Of a stretch of 64,000 nt of DNA, positions 7,929-16,881 are shown piece by piece. Position numbers and translations under genes: made by a program. Origin of the DNA: Mucilaginibacter endophyticus (GTDB lineage: Bacteria > Bacteroidota > Bacteroidia > Sphingobacteriales > Sphingobacteriaceae); NCBI RefSeq assembly GCF_003351025.1, contig NZ_QPCG01000003.1:129074-193073 (forward strand). Direction: 5' to 3'. How positions within the stretch are numbered: the first letter of the stretch is position 1; each line of letters begins with the position of its first letter. The notes beneath the pieces are model-generated. The model ran no database searches. It was not told the origin of the DNA and saw nothing but the letters and a program-made list of their open reading frames with translations.

Positions 7929-9044
7929 ATGAAAAATCAAAAAGTGAAAAAATTATTTGTGTTTGTTCCGGCTATCCTCCTGGTATTATTTCTACTAAAT
8001 TCTTTTGTACTAAAAGAAAAGGAAGCTGGGAAAAAAAAGACAGAAGGGACAAAATCAGGGCTTTTGAACATCGTTTTCAGATCTACTGATGGCGGAGAAA
8101 CATGGCAGAACATTAGCGACGGACTGCCTGAAAATTTGCAGAGAGAGGGTGTGTGGATTAATGGTTTATTTGCAAATGACCGTGGGCTCTATTTACGTGC
8201 GGGTAACGGAGTTTATCACAGTGAACCAAATTCCACAATTCCTTTTTGGACAAAAGATATTCTCCGTGGTGAACAACGCAATATTGCCCCTGGCAAGAAC
8301 GGGATACTTGCATATAATTTCAGGGGGCAATTTTTACAAAAAATAAATGGCACGAGTGATTGGAAGCCCATGTACACGAATTTTCAGGAGCAAGCTGTAC
8401 GCATAGACAAAACGATAGATTGGATGTACAATAATTATAAAGAGCGGGAAGTACGCAGCGTTTTTGAAACCGCCGGGGGCACGGTTTTCATTAGCTCCAA
8501 CAACATGCTTTTCAGATCAACTAACAGTGGAAAAACCTGGGAACAAGTGCATGTTGGAGACGGCTCAATGAAATTGGCTGAGTCAAACGGTGTAATCCTG
8601 GCCACCAATAAGGATGGAATATTAAGATCGACAGATAATGGTCAAAACTGGTATCAGGTGCTTAGTGAAGGGGGCGCTGGTATAACTGTGGAACGTATTG
8701 ATGGTGGATTTGCTGCTATAATAAACAACACAATAACCAATACAAACAGTTTACACATTTCACTGGATAGCGGAAAAACCTGGAATGCTATAGGCGAAGA
8801 ACTTCAGCCTTCCTGGAATAGCTTATTAATGAAAAAAATAGGCTTACTTCAATCTTCGTCGAATATTTTGTCTATTAAACAAATGGGCAAATATTTAATA
8901 TGCGGTCGTTCAGATGGTATATTCCGGTCATCAGACATGGGCAAAACATGGAAACCGCTGGTACTTCCTTCCGTAGAAAACAGGGGCTTCAATTTATCTG
9001 TTTCAGGCAACGTAATTTATGTCATGCCAAATAAAGGATGTTGA
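7929..9044 (+). CDS. Exported beta-propeller protein with Asp-box (BNR) repeats
   Basis: The 371-residue product starts with a basic stretch and one hydrophobic segment (about residues 11-28) that acts as a signal peptide or membrane anchor. At least five Asp-box motifs of the form S-x-D/N-x-G-x-T-W follow at regular spacing: STDGGETW, STNSGKTW, STDNGQNW, SLDSGKTW and SSDMGKTW. This pattern is typical of sortilin/sialidase-type propellers. No sialidase arginine triad or RIP motif is evident, so a glycosidase activity should not be assumed. A scaffold, binding or photosystem-stability-factor-like role is possible. A -7 promoter element lies 20 bases upstream and the gene appears to be monocistronic. 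Confidence 0.8.
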   Translation: MKNQKVKKLFVFVPAILLVLFLLNSFVLKEKEAGKKKTEGTKSGLLNIVFRSTDGGETWQNISDGLPENLQREGVWINGLFANDRGLYLRAGNGVYHSEPNSTIPFWTKDILRGEQRNIAPGKNGILAYNFRGQFLQKINGTSDWKPMYTNFQEQAVRIDKTIDWMYNNYKEREVRSVFETAGGTVFISSNNMLFRSTNSGKTWEQVHVGDGSMKLAESNGVILATNKDGILRSTDNGQNWYQVLSEGGAGITVERIDGGFAAIINNTITNTNSLHISLDSGKTWNAIGEELQPSWNSLLMKKIGLLQSSSNILSIKQMGKYLICGRSDGIFRSSDMGKTWKPLVLPSVENRGFNLSVSGNVIYVMPNKGC

Positions 9045-9239
9045 AAAATCCCAAAGCCCTATAATACTACTCATAAAAAAGGACCATCAGCGGTATCAGT
9101 TTTATATTCAATAAATGTTGGATATTTTTCCCGCAGCCTTATTCAAAAATTATAGTTTTGAACCATTAAATGCGTTAAAACTTTCAAATTCTCAATAAAA
9201 TATTTGAAAACCCGTATCGTCATGGATACTTAAAAATGA

Positions 9240-9273
9240 AGCGATTAGTAAAAAAACACTAATCGCTTTTTTG
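9240..9273 (+). terminator. Rho-independent terminator
   Basis: Stem AGCGATTAGT (9240-9249) pairs perfectly with ACTAATCGCT (9258-9267) across an 8-base loop, and a run of T follows. It is about 195 bases downstream of the propeller gene, so that transcript has a long 3' end. Confidence 0.85.
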
Positions 9274-9446
9274 TTGTCGAAATTTTCTGCCTAAACTATT
9301 TAAATCCAATATTGAAAGATTAGCGCCTCTCCCAGGTTGTTATTGTAAATAAACTGATATTCAATAGCATAAAACTGCCGGGCAAGATTGCCATTCCGGC
9401 AGAATATGTTTCGCACCGCCAATGTATTTTGAGATAGACAATAAAC

Positions 9447-9454
9447 TATCTTTG
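9447..9454 (+). promoter_or_regulatory. -7 promoter element (TATCTTTG)
   Basis: The octamer is a full match to the Bacteroidota -7 consensus TAnnTTTG and ends 22 bases before the ATG of the Crp/Fnr-type regulator. A TTTTG lies about 15 bases upstream, slightly closer than the usual -33 spacing. Confidence 0.55.
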
Positions 9455-9476
9455 CTGGTGAGAATTTACAACTCGC

Positions 9477-10058
9477 ATGTTTGAAGTATTGATTTCCCAT
9501 ATCCAACAAAAAGTTTCACTTAGCGACACCGATAAGATTCGTCTGCAAGAGTTTTTTGTTCCTAAAAAGCTAAGAAAAAAACAGTATCTGCTTCAGGAAG
9601 GTGACATTTGTAAAAACCTGGCCTTTATTTCCAAAGGCTTGCTGCGAACCTATAATGTAGATGAACAGGGAAACGAACACATGAGTGTATTTGGTTGGGA
9701 AGGCTGGTGGCTTTCTGACTTCAATAGCTTTCTTTCCGGTGAACCGGCCGTTTTTAATATTGATGCCATTGAAGATACTGAGGCGCTCTTAATTTCAAAA
9801 GCTAATTATGAAGCTATTACAGTAGCCATTCCTGTGATGGACCGGTACTTCAGGATACTTTATCAAAACAGCATAGTGACGAAAGAACGCCGCTTAATGA
9901 GTTCTATCACGGATACCGCCGAGGAAAAATACCTGCGGTTGAGCGAATCTTCCCCCCAGATCATTGAACGCCTGCCGCAAAATCTGGTCGCGTCATACCT
10001 CGGGATCGCACCGGAAACATTAAGCCGAATCAAGAAAAATATCGCATCAAGAAAATAA
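9477..10058 (+). CDS. Crp/Fnr-family transcriptional regulator
   Basis: A 193-residue protein with an N-terminal cyclic-nucleotide-binding-type fold (LRKKQYLLQEGDICKNLAFISKGLLRTY, about residues 33-60) and a C-terminal winged helix whose recognition helix reads VASYLGIAPETLSRIKK. The sensor half lacks a cysteine cluster like that of Fnr and the cAMP phosphate-binding RxS motif is not evident, so the signal is unknown. Many Bacteroidota members of this subfamily sit beside one oxidoreductase gene that they control. Here a PRISE-type reductase follows 92 bases downstream, with a perfect FNR-type palindrome between the genes. Confidence 0.9.
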   Translation: MFEVLISHIQQKVSLSDTDKIRLQEFFVPKKLRKKQYLLQEGDICKNLAFISKGLLRTYNVDEQGNEHMSVFGWEGWWLSDFNSFLSGEPAVFNIDAIEDTEALLISKANYEAITVAIPVMDRYFRILYQNSIVTKERRLMSSITDTAEEKYLRLSESSPQIIERLPQNLVASYLGIAPETLSRIKKNIASRK

Positions 10059-10062
10059 CCTG

Positions 10063-10131
10063 GCTTGATCCAGATCAAGCGTATTTCTTGAGCAGGATCA
10101 TTGGGCATCAAATTTAATGAATCTAATTTGG
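10063..10131 (+). promoter_or_regulatory. FNR-type operator and promoter before the reductase
   Basis: GCTTGATC-CA-GATCAAGC at 10063-10080 is a perfect palindrome with 8-base arms and contains TTGAT-N4-ATCAA, the classical Crp/Fnr-family Fnr box. TAATTTGG at 10124-10131 is close to the -7 consensus and lies 19 bases before the reductase ATG. The box centre falls roughly 60 bases upstream of the predicted transcription start, a common activator position. The regulator encoded immediately upstream is the natural candidate to bind it. There is no T-run after the palindrome, so a terminator is less likely. Confidence 0.65.
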
Positions 10132-10150
10132 CATCTTAAAATTTGAAAAG

Positions 10151-11224
10151 ATGTCAACTATAAAACAAGCATTGGTTGTCGGCGCAAGTGGGATAACCGG
10201 AAGCAATCTTGCAGAAAAACTGATTAAACAAGGTATAGATACCTATGGACTAGCAAGAAGGCCGGAAATTGGACTTAAAGGACTTAATCCGGTTGCTGCG
10301 AACCTTCTTGATAAAAACAACCTGGAGTCGGCATTAGCCGGAATAAATCCAACTCACGTTTATTTAACCACCTGGATGCGGAATGACACCGAAGCGGAAA
10401 ATATCCGGGTAAACAGTCTTATGATCAATAATATCTTAGAAGTGCTGTCTCCCAAAAAAAGTGTTCAGCATGTTGCTTTGGTGACCGGCTTAAAACATTA
10501 CCTCGGCCCCTTTGAGGCTTATGCTAAAGAAGGCGCCTTACCGCTTACACCCGTACGCGAAGAGCATCCGAGGTTGGCTATTGAGAACTTTTATTATGCA
10601 CAGGAGGACACTGTATACGCGGCGGCGGAACGGGATGGTTTTACATGGAGTATCCACCGGCCCCATACCGTTATTGGCTACGCAGTAGGCAACCTGATGA
10701 ATATGGGTACTACCCTGGCAGTTTATGCCAGTATTTGCAAGGAAACAGGGAGAGCATTCCGGTTTCCTGGCTCGGCCGCGCAATGGCAAGGGCTCTCTGA
10801 CGTAACTGACGCCCGTTTACTCGCGGATCATATGATCTGGGCTTCAACAACTGATGCAGCAGCCAACCAAGCATTCAACGTAGCCAATGGAGATATATTC
10901 CGCTGGAATTGGCTGTGGGAACAGATCGCAGCATGGTTCGGCGTTGAGGCTCACGGCTTTGACGGAACCGTGCATCTACTTGAAAACGAAATGGCCAATG
11001 ATGCCCAATTATGGGAGCAGATCTCAAAAAAACATTCGTTAAAAGAACCCCAACTGGCCCGCTTATCATCTGCATGGCATACCGACCTGGATCTTGGCCG
11101 TCCTATTGAAGTAATGACAGATATGTCTAAAAGCCGCAAATTAGGCTTTACAAAATACCAGGATACCCGTGATTCCTTCTTCGATCTGTTTGAGCGTTTG
11201 AAAGCAGAAAGGCTTATACCTTAA
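10151..11224 (+). CDS. PRISE-type short-chain dehydrogenase/reductase (progesterone 5-beta-reductase/iridoid synthase-like)
   Basis: A 357-residue atypical SDR. The Rossmann motif is GASGITG at residues 12-18. The active site differs from the classical YxxxK: Lys115 lies in TGLKHYLGPF and the tyrosine (148/149) in NFYYAQED. Both segments are diagnostic of the PRISE family of enone 1,4-reductases, named for progesterone 5-beta-reductase and iridoid synthase. Length and the C-terminal helical lobe also match. Such enzymes reduce the C=C bond of activated enones with NADPH. The bacterial substrate is unknown; detoxification of plant-derived or lipid-peroxidation enones is a guess. It is probably controlled by the adjacent Crp/Fnr-type regulator. 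Confidence 0.88.
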   Translation: MSTIKQALVVGASGITGSNLAEKLIKQGIDTYGLARRPEIGLKGLNPVAANLLDKNNLESALAGINPTHVYLTTWMRNDTEAENIRVNSLMINNILEVLSPKKSVQHVALVTGLKHYLGPFEAYAKEGALPLTPVREEHPRLAIENFYYAQEDTVYAAAERDGFTWSIHRPHTVIGYAVGNLMNMGTTLAVYASICKETGRAFRFPGSAAQWQGLSDVTDARLLADHMIWASTTDAAANQAFNVANGDIFRWNWLWEQIAAWFGVEAHGFDGTVHLLENEMANDAQLWEQISKKHSLKEPQLARLSSAWHTDLDLGRPIEVMTDMSKSRKLGFTKYQDTRDSFFDLFERLKAERLIP

Positions 11225-11363
11225 CACAAGTATATCCGATAGAAAACATATTTTCGTTTTCGGCGGCATATGGCGGGTAACTAAGGTGGTCAATTTATTA
11301 ACAAAATGTTATTTCAGGCGTAATTTCATAGCAGGTACATTGGTTTTCAAAAATGTCCCCGCT

Positions 11364-12260
11364 ATGAAATTTAAATTACTCGCTTATCTCTTACTTTTTA
11401 CCGCATACTTCGCAAATGCACAACAAAAAGTTATTCAGCTTTATAAAGGCAATGCGCCCGGATCAGAAAACTGGACATGGCAGGAAGCGGTGAGCGAACA
11501 TAATGCTGCTAATACCCGTAAGGTATATAATGTAGTTCATCCATCACTTGGCGTTTTCTTACCTGATCCGGCGATAGCTACAGGTACGGCGGTTGTTATC
11601 TGTCCCGGGGGAAGCTTTCAGACGCTATCCATCGATAATGAGGGAAACGAAGAAGCTAAATGGCTAAATGAACATGGCGTGGCTGCCTTTGTGCTTAAGT
11701 ATCGTGTAATCCATAGTCTCACAAACGACCCGGTGAATGAGGTAACCGCTAACTATAAAACCCAAAGTTACCACGATAATGTGGTACAGCTATTCCCGCT
11801 GGCGCTTGCGGATGCCCGGTTGGCCATAAGTTATGTGCGTGAGCATGCAGCGGAATATAATTTGTCACCTTCAAAAATAGGCATTATGGGCTTTTCGGCG
11901 GGCGGCACCCTTGCAGCGGCATCTGCTTATAAATATACCCCGGCAAACAAACCTGATTTTGTCGCGCTTCTGTACCCCTTCTTCCCTGCGGAGTTACAAT
12001 CAGAAATATTACCCGATGCCCCACCGATATTTGTAACCGCCGCCGCCGATGACGAACTGGGCCTCGCCCCGCACAGCGTTGATATCTATCAAAAATGGGT
12101 AGCCTCAAAACACATTGCCGAGCTGCATATGTATACCAAAGGAGGGCATGGTTTTGGCATGCGCAAACAAAATTTACCTACTGATAAATGGATTGAACGC
12201 TTTGGCGAATGGATGGGCCTTGAAGGTTTCTTAAAACCTAACCCAATTGCAGTTAAATAG
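11364..12260 (+). CDS. Secreted alpha/beta-hydrolase, esterase of the BD-FAE/acetylesterase type
   Basis: The ATG at 11364 is chosen because it begins a clean signal peptide (MKFKLLAYLLLFTAYFANAQ); the frame remains open another 26 codons upstream without a better start. The mature 280 residues show the oxyanion-side motif CPGGSFQTLS, the nucleophile elbow GFSAGG, an acidic residue in TAAADDELG and the catalytic histidine in GGHGFGM. The arrangement matches small secreted carbohydrate or lipid esterases annotated as xylanase- or acetylesterase-like hydrolases in Bacteroidota. Removal of acetyl or acyl groups from glycans is plausible, although the gene is convergent with the inositol oxygenase and not in the glycan operon. 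Confidence 0.85.
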   Translation: MKFKLLAYLLLFTAYFANAQQKVIQLYKGNAPGSENWTWQEAVSEHNAANTRKVYNVVHPSLGVFLPDPAIATGTAVVICPGGSFQTLSIDNEGNEEAKWLNEHGVAAFVLKYRVIHSLTNDPVNEVTANYKTQSYHDNVVQLFPLALADARLAISYVREHAAEYNLSPSKIGIMGFSAGGTLAAASAYKYTPANKPDFVALLYPFFPAELQSEILPDAPPIFVTAAADDELGLAPHSVDIYQKWVASKHIAELHMYTKGGHGFGMRKQNLPTDKWIERFGEWMGLEGFLKPNPIAVK

Positions 12261-12314
12261 AACAGGGACTGCTATTGCACTATCAGAGAAACAGGCAACT
12301 TCCACTTAAAACAA

Positions 12315-12355
12315 AACAACCACTGCAAATTATTGATCTGCAGCGGTTGTTTTTG
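12315..12355. terminator. Bidirectional terminator
   Basis: ACAACCACTGCA (12316-12327) pairs with TGCAGCGGTTGT (12339-12350) with one mismatch and T-runs on both strands. It lies between the convergent hydrolase and inositol oxygenase genes. Confidence 0.85.
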
Positions 12356-12371
12356 TATATTTTGCTTTGTT

Positions 12372-13253
12372 TTAAAACTTCAATGTCGATGGCAAATACT
12401 TAGCCACAAGGTCCTCATAATATGGCCTTAATTCTGTCCAGTTTGGAGGTACCGGGCTTTTAGAATAAAGATCGTAAGGGTTAAACTGGTTAACCGCTTT
12501 AAACAATTGGTGATCATGAGCCGTCATGAGGTGACTATAAGCGTTTTCTCTGTGTTGTGGATAAAACGAATGGTAGCGAAGCATGTACAAAGCCGGCTCT
12601 GGCAAATATGGCTTCAGCATGTGATAAACATATTCGTCGTGGCCCCAGGTCATGTGTACGTTATCTAAACCGCAATTGGGTTCATAAATACCGTATTTGG
12701 TGTTATAGCGCGGATCATGGTGGTCTTTATTAAGATCAAAGTATTCGGAGAAAATGATCTTATCAGAAAACGCGCAGCCTACCGGATAGCTATCCCCTAC
12801 CACAGCCCACTGAGGTTCGCCGAAAAGGCATAATACTTTGCCCATGTCATGAAACAAACCAGTTAACACCATCCAGTCCGGGCGACCATCGGCACGGATA
12901 GCTTCTGAAGTTTGCAACAGGTGTTGTAGCTGGTCAAGATCGGTATCCGGATCTGAGTCATCAACCAGTTGGTTCAGGAAATCAAACGCATCCCAAACAG
13001 ACATTTCTTTTTTATCAAACTTCAGATATTCCTCTTTTTTCTGCAGAACAAAATCATAAGTTTGGTTAATATGCTGTAAGCGGTAAAACTCCCGCACACT
13101 ATCTTTTAAATTATTTTCATAATCGCGGTAAGCTTCGGTATCCCTGCCTGCGGCAATGGTATCGGCATCAGGATAACGGACTAACAGATCGTCTTCCCAT
13201 TCATCTATTGAATTTAACGGACCTTGATTTTGTGTGTTGCTAATCTGGCTCAT
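12372..13253 (-). CDS. myo-Inositol oxygenase
   Basis: This 293-residue protein has the full architecture of MIOX, a non-haem di-iron enzyme that converts myo-inositol and O2 to D-glucuronate. Family motifs seen in order are QTYDFVLQK, SDPDTDLDQLQHLLQTSEAIR, DWMVLTGLFHDMGKVL (HD metal ligands), DNVHMTWGHDEYVYHML and MLRYHSFYPQHRE. The histidines and aspartates in these segments supply the iron centre. MIOX is well known in animals and plants and patchy in bacteria. The gene is divergent from a LacI-type regulator with a candidate operator between them, so inositol or a glycan-derived sugar may control it. Glucuronate would feed the uronate pathway, which is not in this window. Confidence 0.95.
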   Translation of the reverse strand: MSQISNTQNQGPLNSIDEWEDDLLVRYPDADTIAAGRDTEAYRDYENNLKDSVREFYRLQHINQTYDFVLQKKEEYLKFDKKEMSVWDAFDFLNQLVDDSDPDTDLDQLQHLLQTSEAIRADGRPDWMVLTGLFHDMGKVLCLFGEPQWAVVGDSYPVGCAFSDKIIFSEYFDLNKDHHDPRYNTKYGIYEPNCGLDNVHMTWGHDEYVYHMLKPYLPEPALYMLRYHSFYPQHRENAYSHLMTAHDHQLFKAVNQFNPYDLYSKSPVPPNWTELRPYYEDLVAKYLPSTLKF

Positions 13254-13358
13254 AATTTGGTTGGTTTAAAGCAGCATTGTTGGACAATTCTGCTTATGTC
13301 TTCTCTCAAATTTCCTGATTCCAAACATCAATTTTACCAAATTTGGGATATTTATTTG

Positions 13359-13372
13359 CTTAATCGTTTAAG
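13359..13372. promoter_or_regulatory. Candidate LacI-family operator
   Basis: CTTAATCGTTTAAG is a near-palindrome with a central CG and CTTAA/TTAAG arms, the form expected of LacI/GalR-family operators. It lies between the divergent inositol oxygenase gene (106 bases from its start) and the LacI-type gene (about 87 bases from its start). No second copy was noticed in front of the GH92 genes. Confidence 0.5.
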
Positions 13373-13458
13373 TCTCTGCGTGTTAAAACAAGACCTAAAA
13401 TAATAGCCAAAGGCCTTTTTTCGTTATATTGCCGGGCTCAATTAAACATCTCATTACA

Positions 13459-14490
13459 ATGGTCTCCGGTAATAAAAGCGATAAGGTGAATATGAAAACA
13501 CTGGCGGCAGAGCTTAAGCTCTCCACCGCTACTATTTCAAAAGCCCTGCGCGATAGTTATGACATTGGCCAGGAAACCAAACAAAGAGTTATGGAGGCGG
13601 CGCGCCGTTTAAATTATGTACCTAACGTTTACGCGAGCAGTCTCCGCAGGCAGAGCAGCAATACTATAGCTATCATTATTCCCGAAATTGCCGATAGTTT
13701 TTTTAGCCAGGCTATTAATGGTATTGAAAGTATCATTGCTCCCGAAAAATATCATTCCCTGATCTACCTTACACACGACGATTTCCAACGCGAAGCATCT
13801 ATGCTTAGTGACCTGGCCAGCGGTCGTGTAGATGGCGTGATCATGTCTGTTGCCAGTAACACGGAAGATACCTCTCACATAAAAACCTTACAAGAGACGG
13901 GTATCCCAATCGTTTTTTTTGACAGGGTATGTGAGGACGTAAACGCGGATAAAGTTATAACCGACGATTTTAATAGCGCTTATACAGCTACCTGCCACCT
14001 GTTACAGTCAGGATGTAAAAACATCTCATTAATTACTATCAGCGGCTTTCCAAGCATTTTATCAGCCCGTGAGCAGGGTTACCGGAAAGCCTTGGCCGAT
14101 AATGGAATCACGATTGAAGAAACAGGGATTGTAACCTGCTCAAATAAATATAATACTGAAAATGTTGGGATCATTAAAGAACATCTGAGCACCGCAATGC
14201 CCGATGGCATAGTAGCAACGGTTGAGCATTTAGCCACCTCAACCTACCTGGCCTGCGACGAGCTCAAGCTGCATATCCCGGATGATGTTAAAGTGATCTG
14301 TTTCACCAACCAGATTACAGCAGCTATACTTAATCCGCCGCTAACCACCATTTTGCAACCGGCCTATGATATGGGAAAACAAGCGGCCGAAATACTTTTC
14401 GGCCGCTTGTCGGGAAGGATTATTACAGCAGAACAAGAGCTGGTGATGCCTTCACAACTGATTGCAAGGGCATCTACAGCCTCCAATTAA
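13459..14490 (+). CDS. LacI-family transcriptional regulator
   Basis: The frame is open from a TTG at 13429, but the ATG at 13459 is preferred because the helix-turn-helix begins only a few residues later: VNMKTLAAELKLSTATISKALR, then RLNYVPNVYASSLR as hinge helix. The remaining 270 residues form the periplasmic-binding-protein-like sugar-sensing domain, starting with NTIAIIIPEIADSFFSQAINGIE. The gene is divergent from inositol oxygenase, and its last four bases overlap the end of the convergent GH92 gene, so it sits inside the glycan locus. It probably represses or activates the inositol oxygenase and perhaps itself. The effector is unknown. Confidence 0.92.
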   Translation: MVSGNKSDKVNMKTLAAELKLSTATISKALRDSYDIGQETKQRVMEAARRLNYVPNVYASSLRRQSSNTIAIIIPEIADSFFSQAINGIESIIAPEKYHSLIYLTHDDFQREASMLSDLASGRVDGVIMSVASNTEDTSHIKTLQETGIPIVFFDRVCEDVNADKVITDDFNSAYTATCHLLQSGCKNISLITISGFPSILSAREQGYRKALADNGITIEETGIVTCSNKYNTENVGIIKEHLSTAMPDGIVATVEHLATSTYLACDELKLHIPDDVKVICFTNQITAAILNPPLTTILQPAYDMGKQAAEILFGRLSGRIITAEQELVMPSQLIARASTASN

Positions 14491-16781
14491 TCTTTTTGAG
14501 GGATATTGGTCATAGTGAACGCTAAAGTACCTCCATGGCTTATCTGCTCATGTGATATCGTATGATCCTTTATAGCTACTCCATTAAAAGTAACCGATTT
14601 TACATATTTGTTTTGGGCTGAAAGGCCGGTAGCTTTAATCACCAGCTTATTGCCGTTTTGCAGGTTCATAGCTATGTACGGAAACTGAGGGGCGCCAATA
14701 CTGTACAAGCCTGAAGCCGGCGTTACCGGGTAGAAACCCATAGTACTGAAAATATACCAGGCAGATGTTTGCCCGCAATCATCGTTACCGTTTATACCGA
14801 TAGGCGCATTCCTGAAATTTTGCCACGAAGTATGCTGCCTTACCAGTTCCTGCGCTTTCCATGGCATGCCACAATAGTTAAACAGGTAAATGTAATGATG
14901 GCCCGGCTCGTTATCAGCCCTGTAATGTCCGTCATTAAAATTGTGAGTTAGCTTATCGGCAAAAGCTTTTTCGCCACCCATAAGAGCGATCATCCCGGGT
15001 ACATCCTGCATAGCGCCAAAAGTATATGTCCATTTTGTGCCCTCGGTAAAGCCACTATCAGGTTGGGCCGACCAGCTTCCATCCGCATTTCGTGGGGCCA
15101 TAAAGCCGGTTGAACTATTGTATACATTTTTATAGTTCTTGCTCCAGCCCATCAACTGGTTATAATCGCCGGTTTTACCTAAGGCTTTCGCAAGCTGGGC
15201 AACGCAGTAATCATCAATACCATACTCAATGGTACGGGATACCGACTCTTTAGTTTTATCTACAGGGATGTAGCCTAATTTATGATAATTAGTCAGTCCT
15301 CCCCTTGCTTCAAAGCTTGTCCACAAGTCACGGTCGCCCCATTTCTTTTGAACATCGCCATCAGGTGCTGTAAAAGCGTCTTTGTGTAATGCTTCGTAAG
15401 CTAAAGCTGCGCTGTAACCCCTAAAACCTTTAACATAAGCATCAGCAATTACAGCATCGGCGTGGGTGCCTATCATGATATTGGTATAGGTTGGATTAGG
15501 CCACATTGGCATCCATCCGCCCTCCTGGTACATTTGCAGCAGTGATTTCACCATATCATTTACACGCTCGGGCTGAGTGAGGGTTAATAATGGATGCAAG
15601 GCCCTGAAGGTATCCCACAATGAATAATCATTGTAAGAAACGCCATTGTGTACTTTATCGTCAAAAGCGCTGTAATATCTGCCGTATTCCGAAAACTCCC
15701 TTGGGAAAAGCAGCGTGTGGAATAATGCCGTATAAAAAATTGTTTTCTGCCCGTCGGTAATATCAGCTACCTGCACTTTCTTCAGTTGTTGCTGCCAGTT
15801 ATCGCGGGTGCTTTTCACCACTTTCTCAAAGTCCCAGTCAGGGATTTCGCGTTTAAGATTGTGGCGTGCCTGGTCGATGCTGATAAATGATGTAGCTACG
15901 GTAACTTTCACAACAGTACTACCCGTTGTTTTGAACGAAACGTAAGCGCCCATACGGGTACCAAATTGTTCTTTGCTTCTTTTTTTGATGGTTTGGTTAT
16001 CCCAGGTGCCATAGCTACGAATAGGCTTATCAAATTTGATAATAAAATAACCTTTAAAGTTTTTCAATGGCGGACCAAGCTGCGCCGATTGCCTGTCGGG
16101 GTTGTAACCGGTTATCTCATTATTCACAGTATCGATATGCACATACCCACGCAGCTCCTTCATCCTTACTTTAAAGTCATTGGCCCAATCGGTAAGTGCA
16201 GGGTTTAGGTTAATACCCTGAATGATCAAATGTGCCTGATCTGCCTTTGGGAAGGTAAAACGAAACATACCGCAGGTATTGGACCCAGCTATTTCAGCCT
16301 TGATATTTGTGTTGGCAGCCGCTTTTAGCTTTACAGAATAATAATAAGGTTTTGCCACTTCATCCTTATGGTCAAACATCAGCTTGCGTTCTTCGGGCAG
16401 CACGCGCAGGTTGCCAATCTGGGGCATTACAGATACATAACCATAATCGCCCATCCAAACGGTTGGCTGGTGCGAGGCCATCAGGCCTATTACCGAGTTA
16501 TCCTCATAGGTATAACTCATTTTGCTCATTTTATTCTCGCCGGTTTGGGCAACAAAATTAGTCATGGCAAACGGCACGTTAACGCAGGGCATGGTACCAC
16601 CGCCGTCAAGCCCTTTAGCAAAACCGGTTGAAGCAGTACCGATGAGCGGGTTAACATAGTCAACCTCGTCCTTTTTTACTTTAGTAGCTTTTTGTTGAGC
16701 GTTTGCAGTAACAGCCACTAACGAAAGCAGCATCAAGGGGTATACCTTCCGTTTTAATTTCGGACAAATGTTTAAGATCAT
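14487..16781 (-). CDS. GH92 family alpha-mannosidase (first copy)
   Basis: A 764-residue exported glycoside hydrolase with an N-terminal signal peptide ending near TANAQQ. The GH92 start motif VDYVNPLIGT is followed by the N-terminal beta-sandwich (about residues 35-290) and the alpha/alpha-barrel catalytic domain. Key segments are YSLWDTFRALHPLLTL and GNDDCGQTSAWYIFSTMGFYPV near residue 665, whose acidic residues serve the calcium-dependent inverting mechanism of the family. GH92 enzymes remove alpha-linked mannose from N-glycans, mannans and related glycoconjugates; linkage specificity cannot be read from sequence by eye. It is the last gene of the glycan operon and is separated from the other GH92 gene by 100 bases. 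Confidence 0.95.
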   Translation of the reverse strand: MILNICPKLKRKVYPLMLLSLVAVTANAQQKATKVKKDEVDYVNPLIGTASTGFAKGLDGGGTMPCVNVPFAMTNFVAQTGENKMSKMSYTYEDNSVIGLMASHQPTVWMGDYGYVSVMPQIGNLRVLPEERKLMFDHKDEVAKPYYYSVKLKAAANTNIKAEIAGSNTCGMFRFTFPKADQAHLIIQGINLNPALTDWANDFKVRMKELRGYVHIDTVNNEITGYNPDRQSAQLGPPLKNFKGYFIIKFDKPIRSYGTWDNQTIKKRSKEQFGTRMGAYVSFKTTGSTVVKVTVATSFISIDQARHNLKREIPDWDFEKVVKSTRDNWQQQLKKVQVADITDGQKTIFYTALFHTLLFPREFSEYGRYYSAFDDKVHNGVSYNDYSLWDTFRALHPLLTLTQPERVNDMVKSLLQMYQEGGWMPMWPNPTYTNIMIGTHADAVIADAYVKGFRGYSAALAYEALHKDAFTAPDGDVQKKWGDRDLWTSFEARGGLTNYHKLGYIPVDKTKESVSRTIEYGIDDYCVAQLAKALGKTGDYNQLMGWSKNYKNVYNSSTGFMAPRNADGSWSAQPDSGFTEGTKWTYTFGAMQDVPGMIALMGGEKAFADKLTHNFNDGHYRADNEPGHHYIYLFNYCGMPWKAQELVRQHTSWQNFRNAPIGINGNDDCGQTSAWYIFSTMGFYPVTPASGLYSIGAPQFPYIAMNLQNGNKLVIKATGLSAQNKYVKSVTFNGVAIKDHTISHEQISHGGTLAFTMTNIPQKD

Positions 16782-16881
16782 TTCAGATAGATTTTTAGGC
16801 TTGTTTAAACAGGCTTGGCAAATCTCTAATTTTTCAGATCATATTTGGAATATGCCCGATATTTTTTTCAGCAATATTTCG

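Larger units (their letters stand above)
9045..9476. other. 432-base intergenic interval with terminator and promoter
   Basis: The interval holds a strong rho-independent terminator (9240-9273) and a -7 element for the Crp/Fnr-type gene (9447-9454). Between them, a 69-codon minus-strand frame (9300-9509) overlaps the next gene's start and has no recognisable domain. It was not accepted as a gene. Confidence 0.45.

Noticed and set aside
7929..9044. Annotation of the Asp-box protein as a sialidase
   Set aside because: The Asp-boxes alone do not define sialidases; the arginine triad, the RIP motif and the catalytic Tyr/Glu pair were not seen.
9300..9509. A 69-codon minus-strand reading frame between the propeller and Crp/Fnr-type genes
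   Set aside because: It overlaps the start and the -7 element of the Crp/Fnr-type gene on the other strand, has no recognisable domain and no start context. A decayed gene end cannot be excluded.
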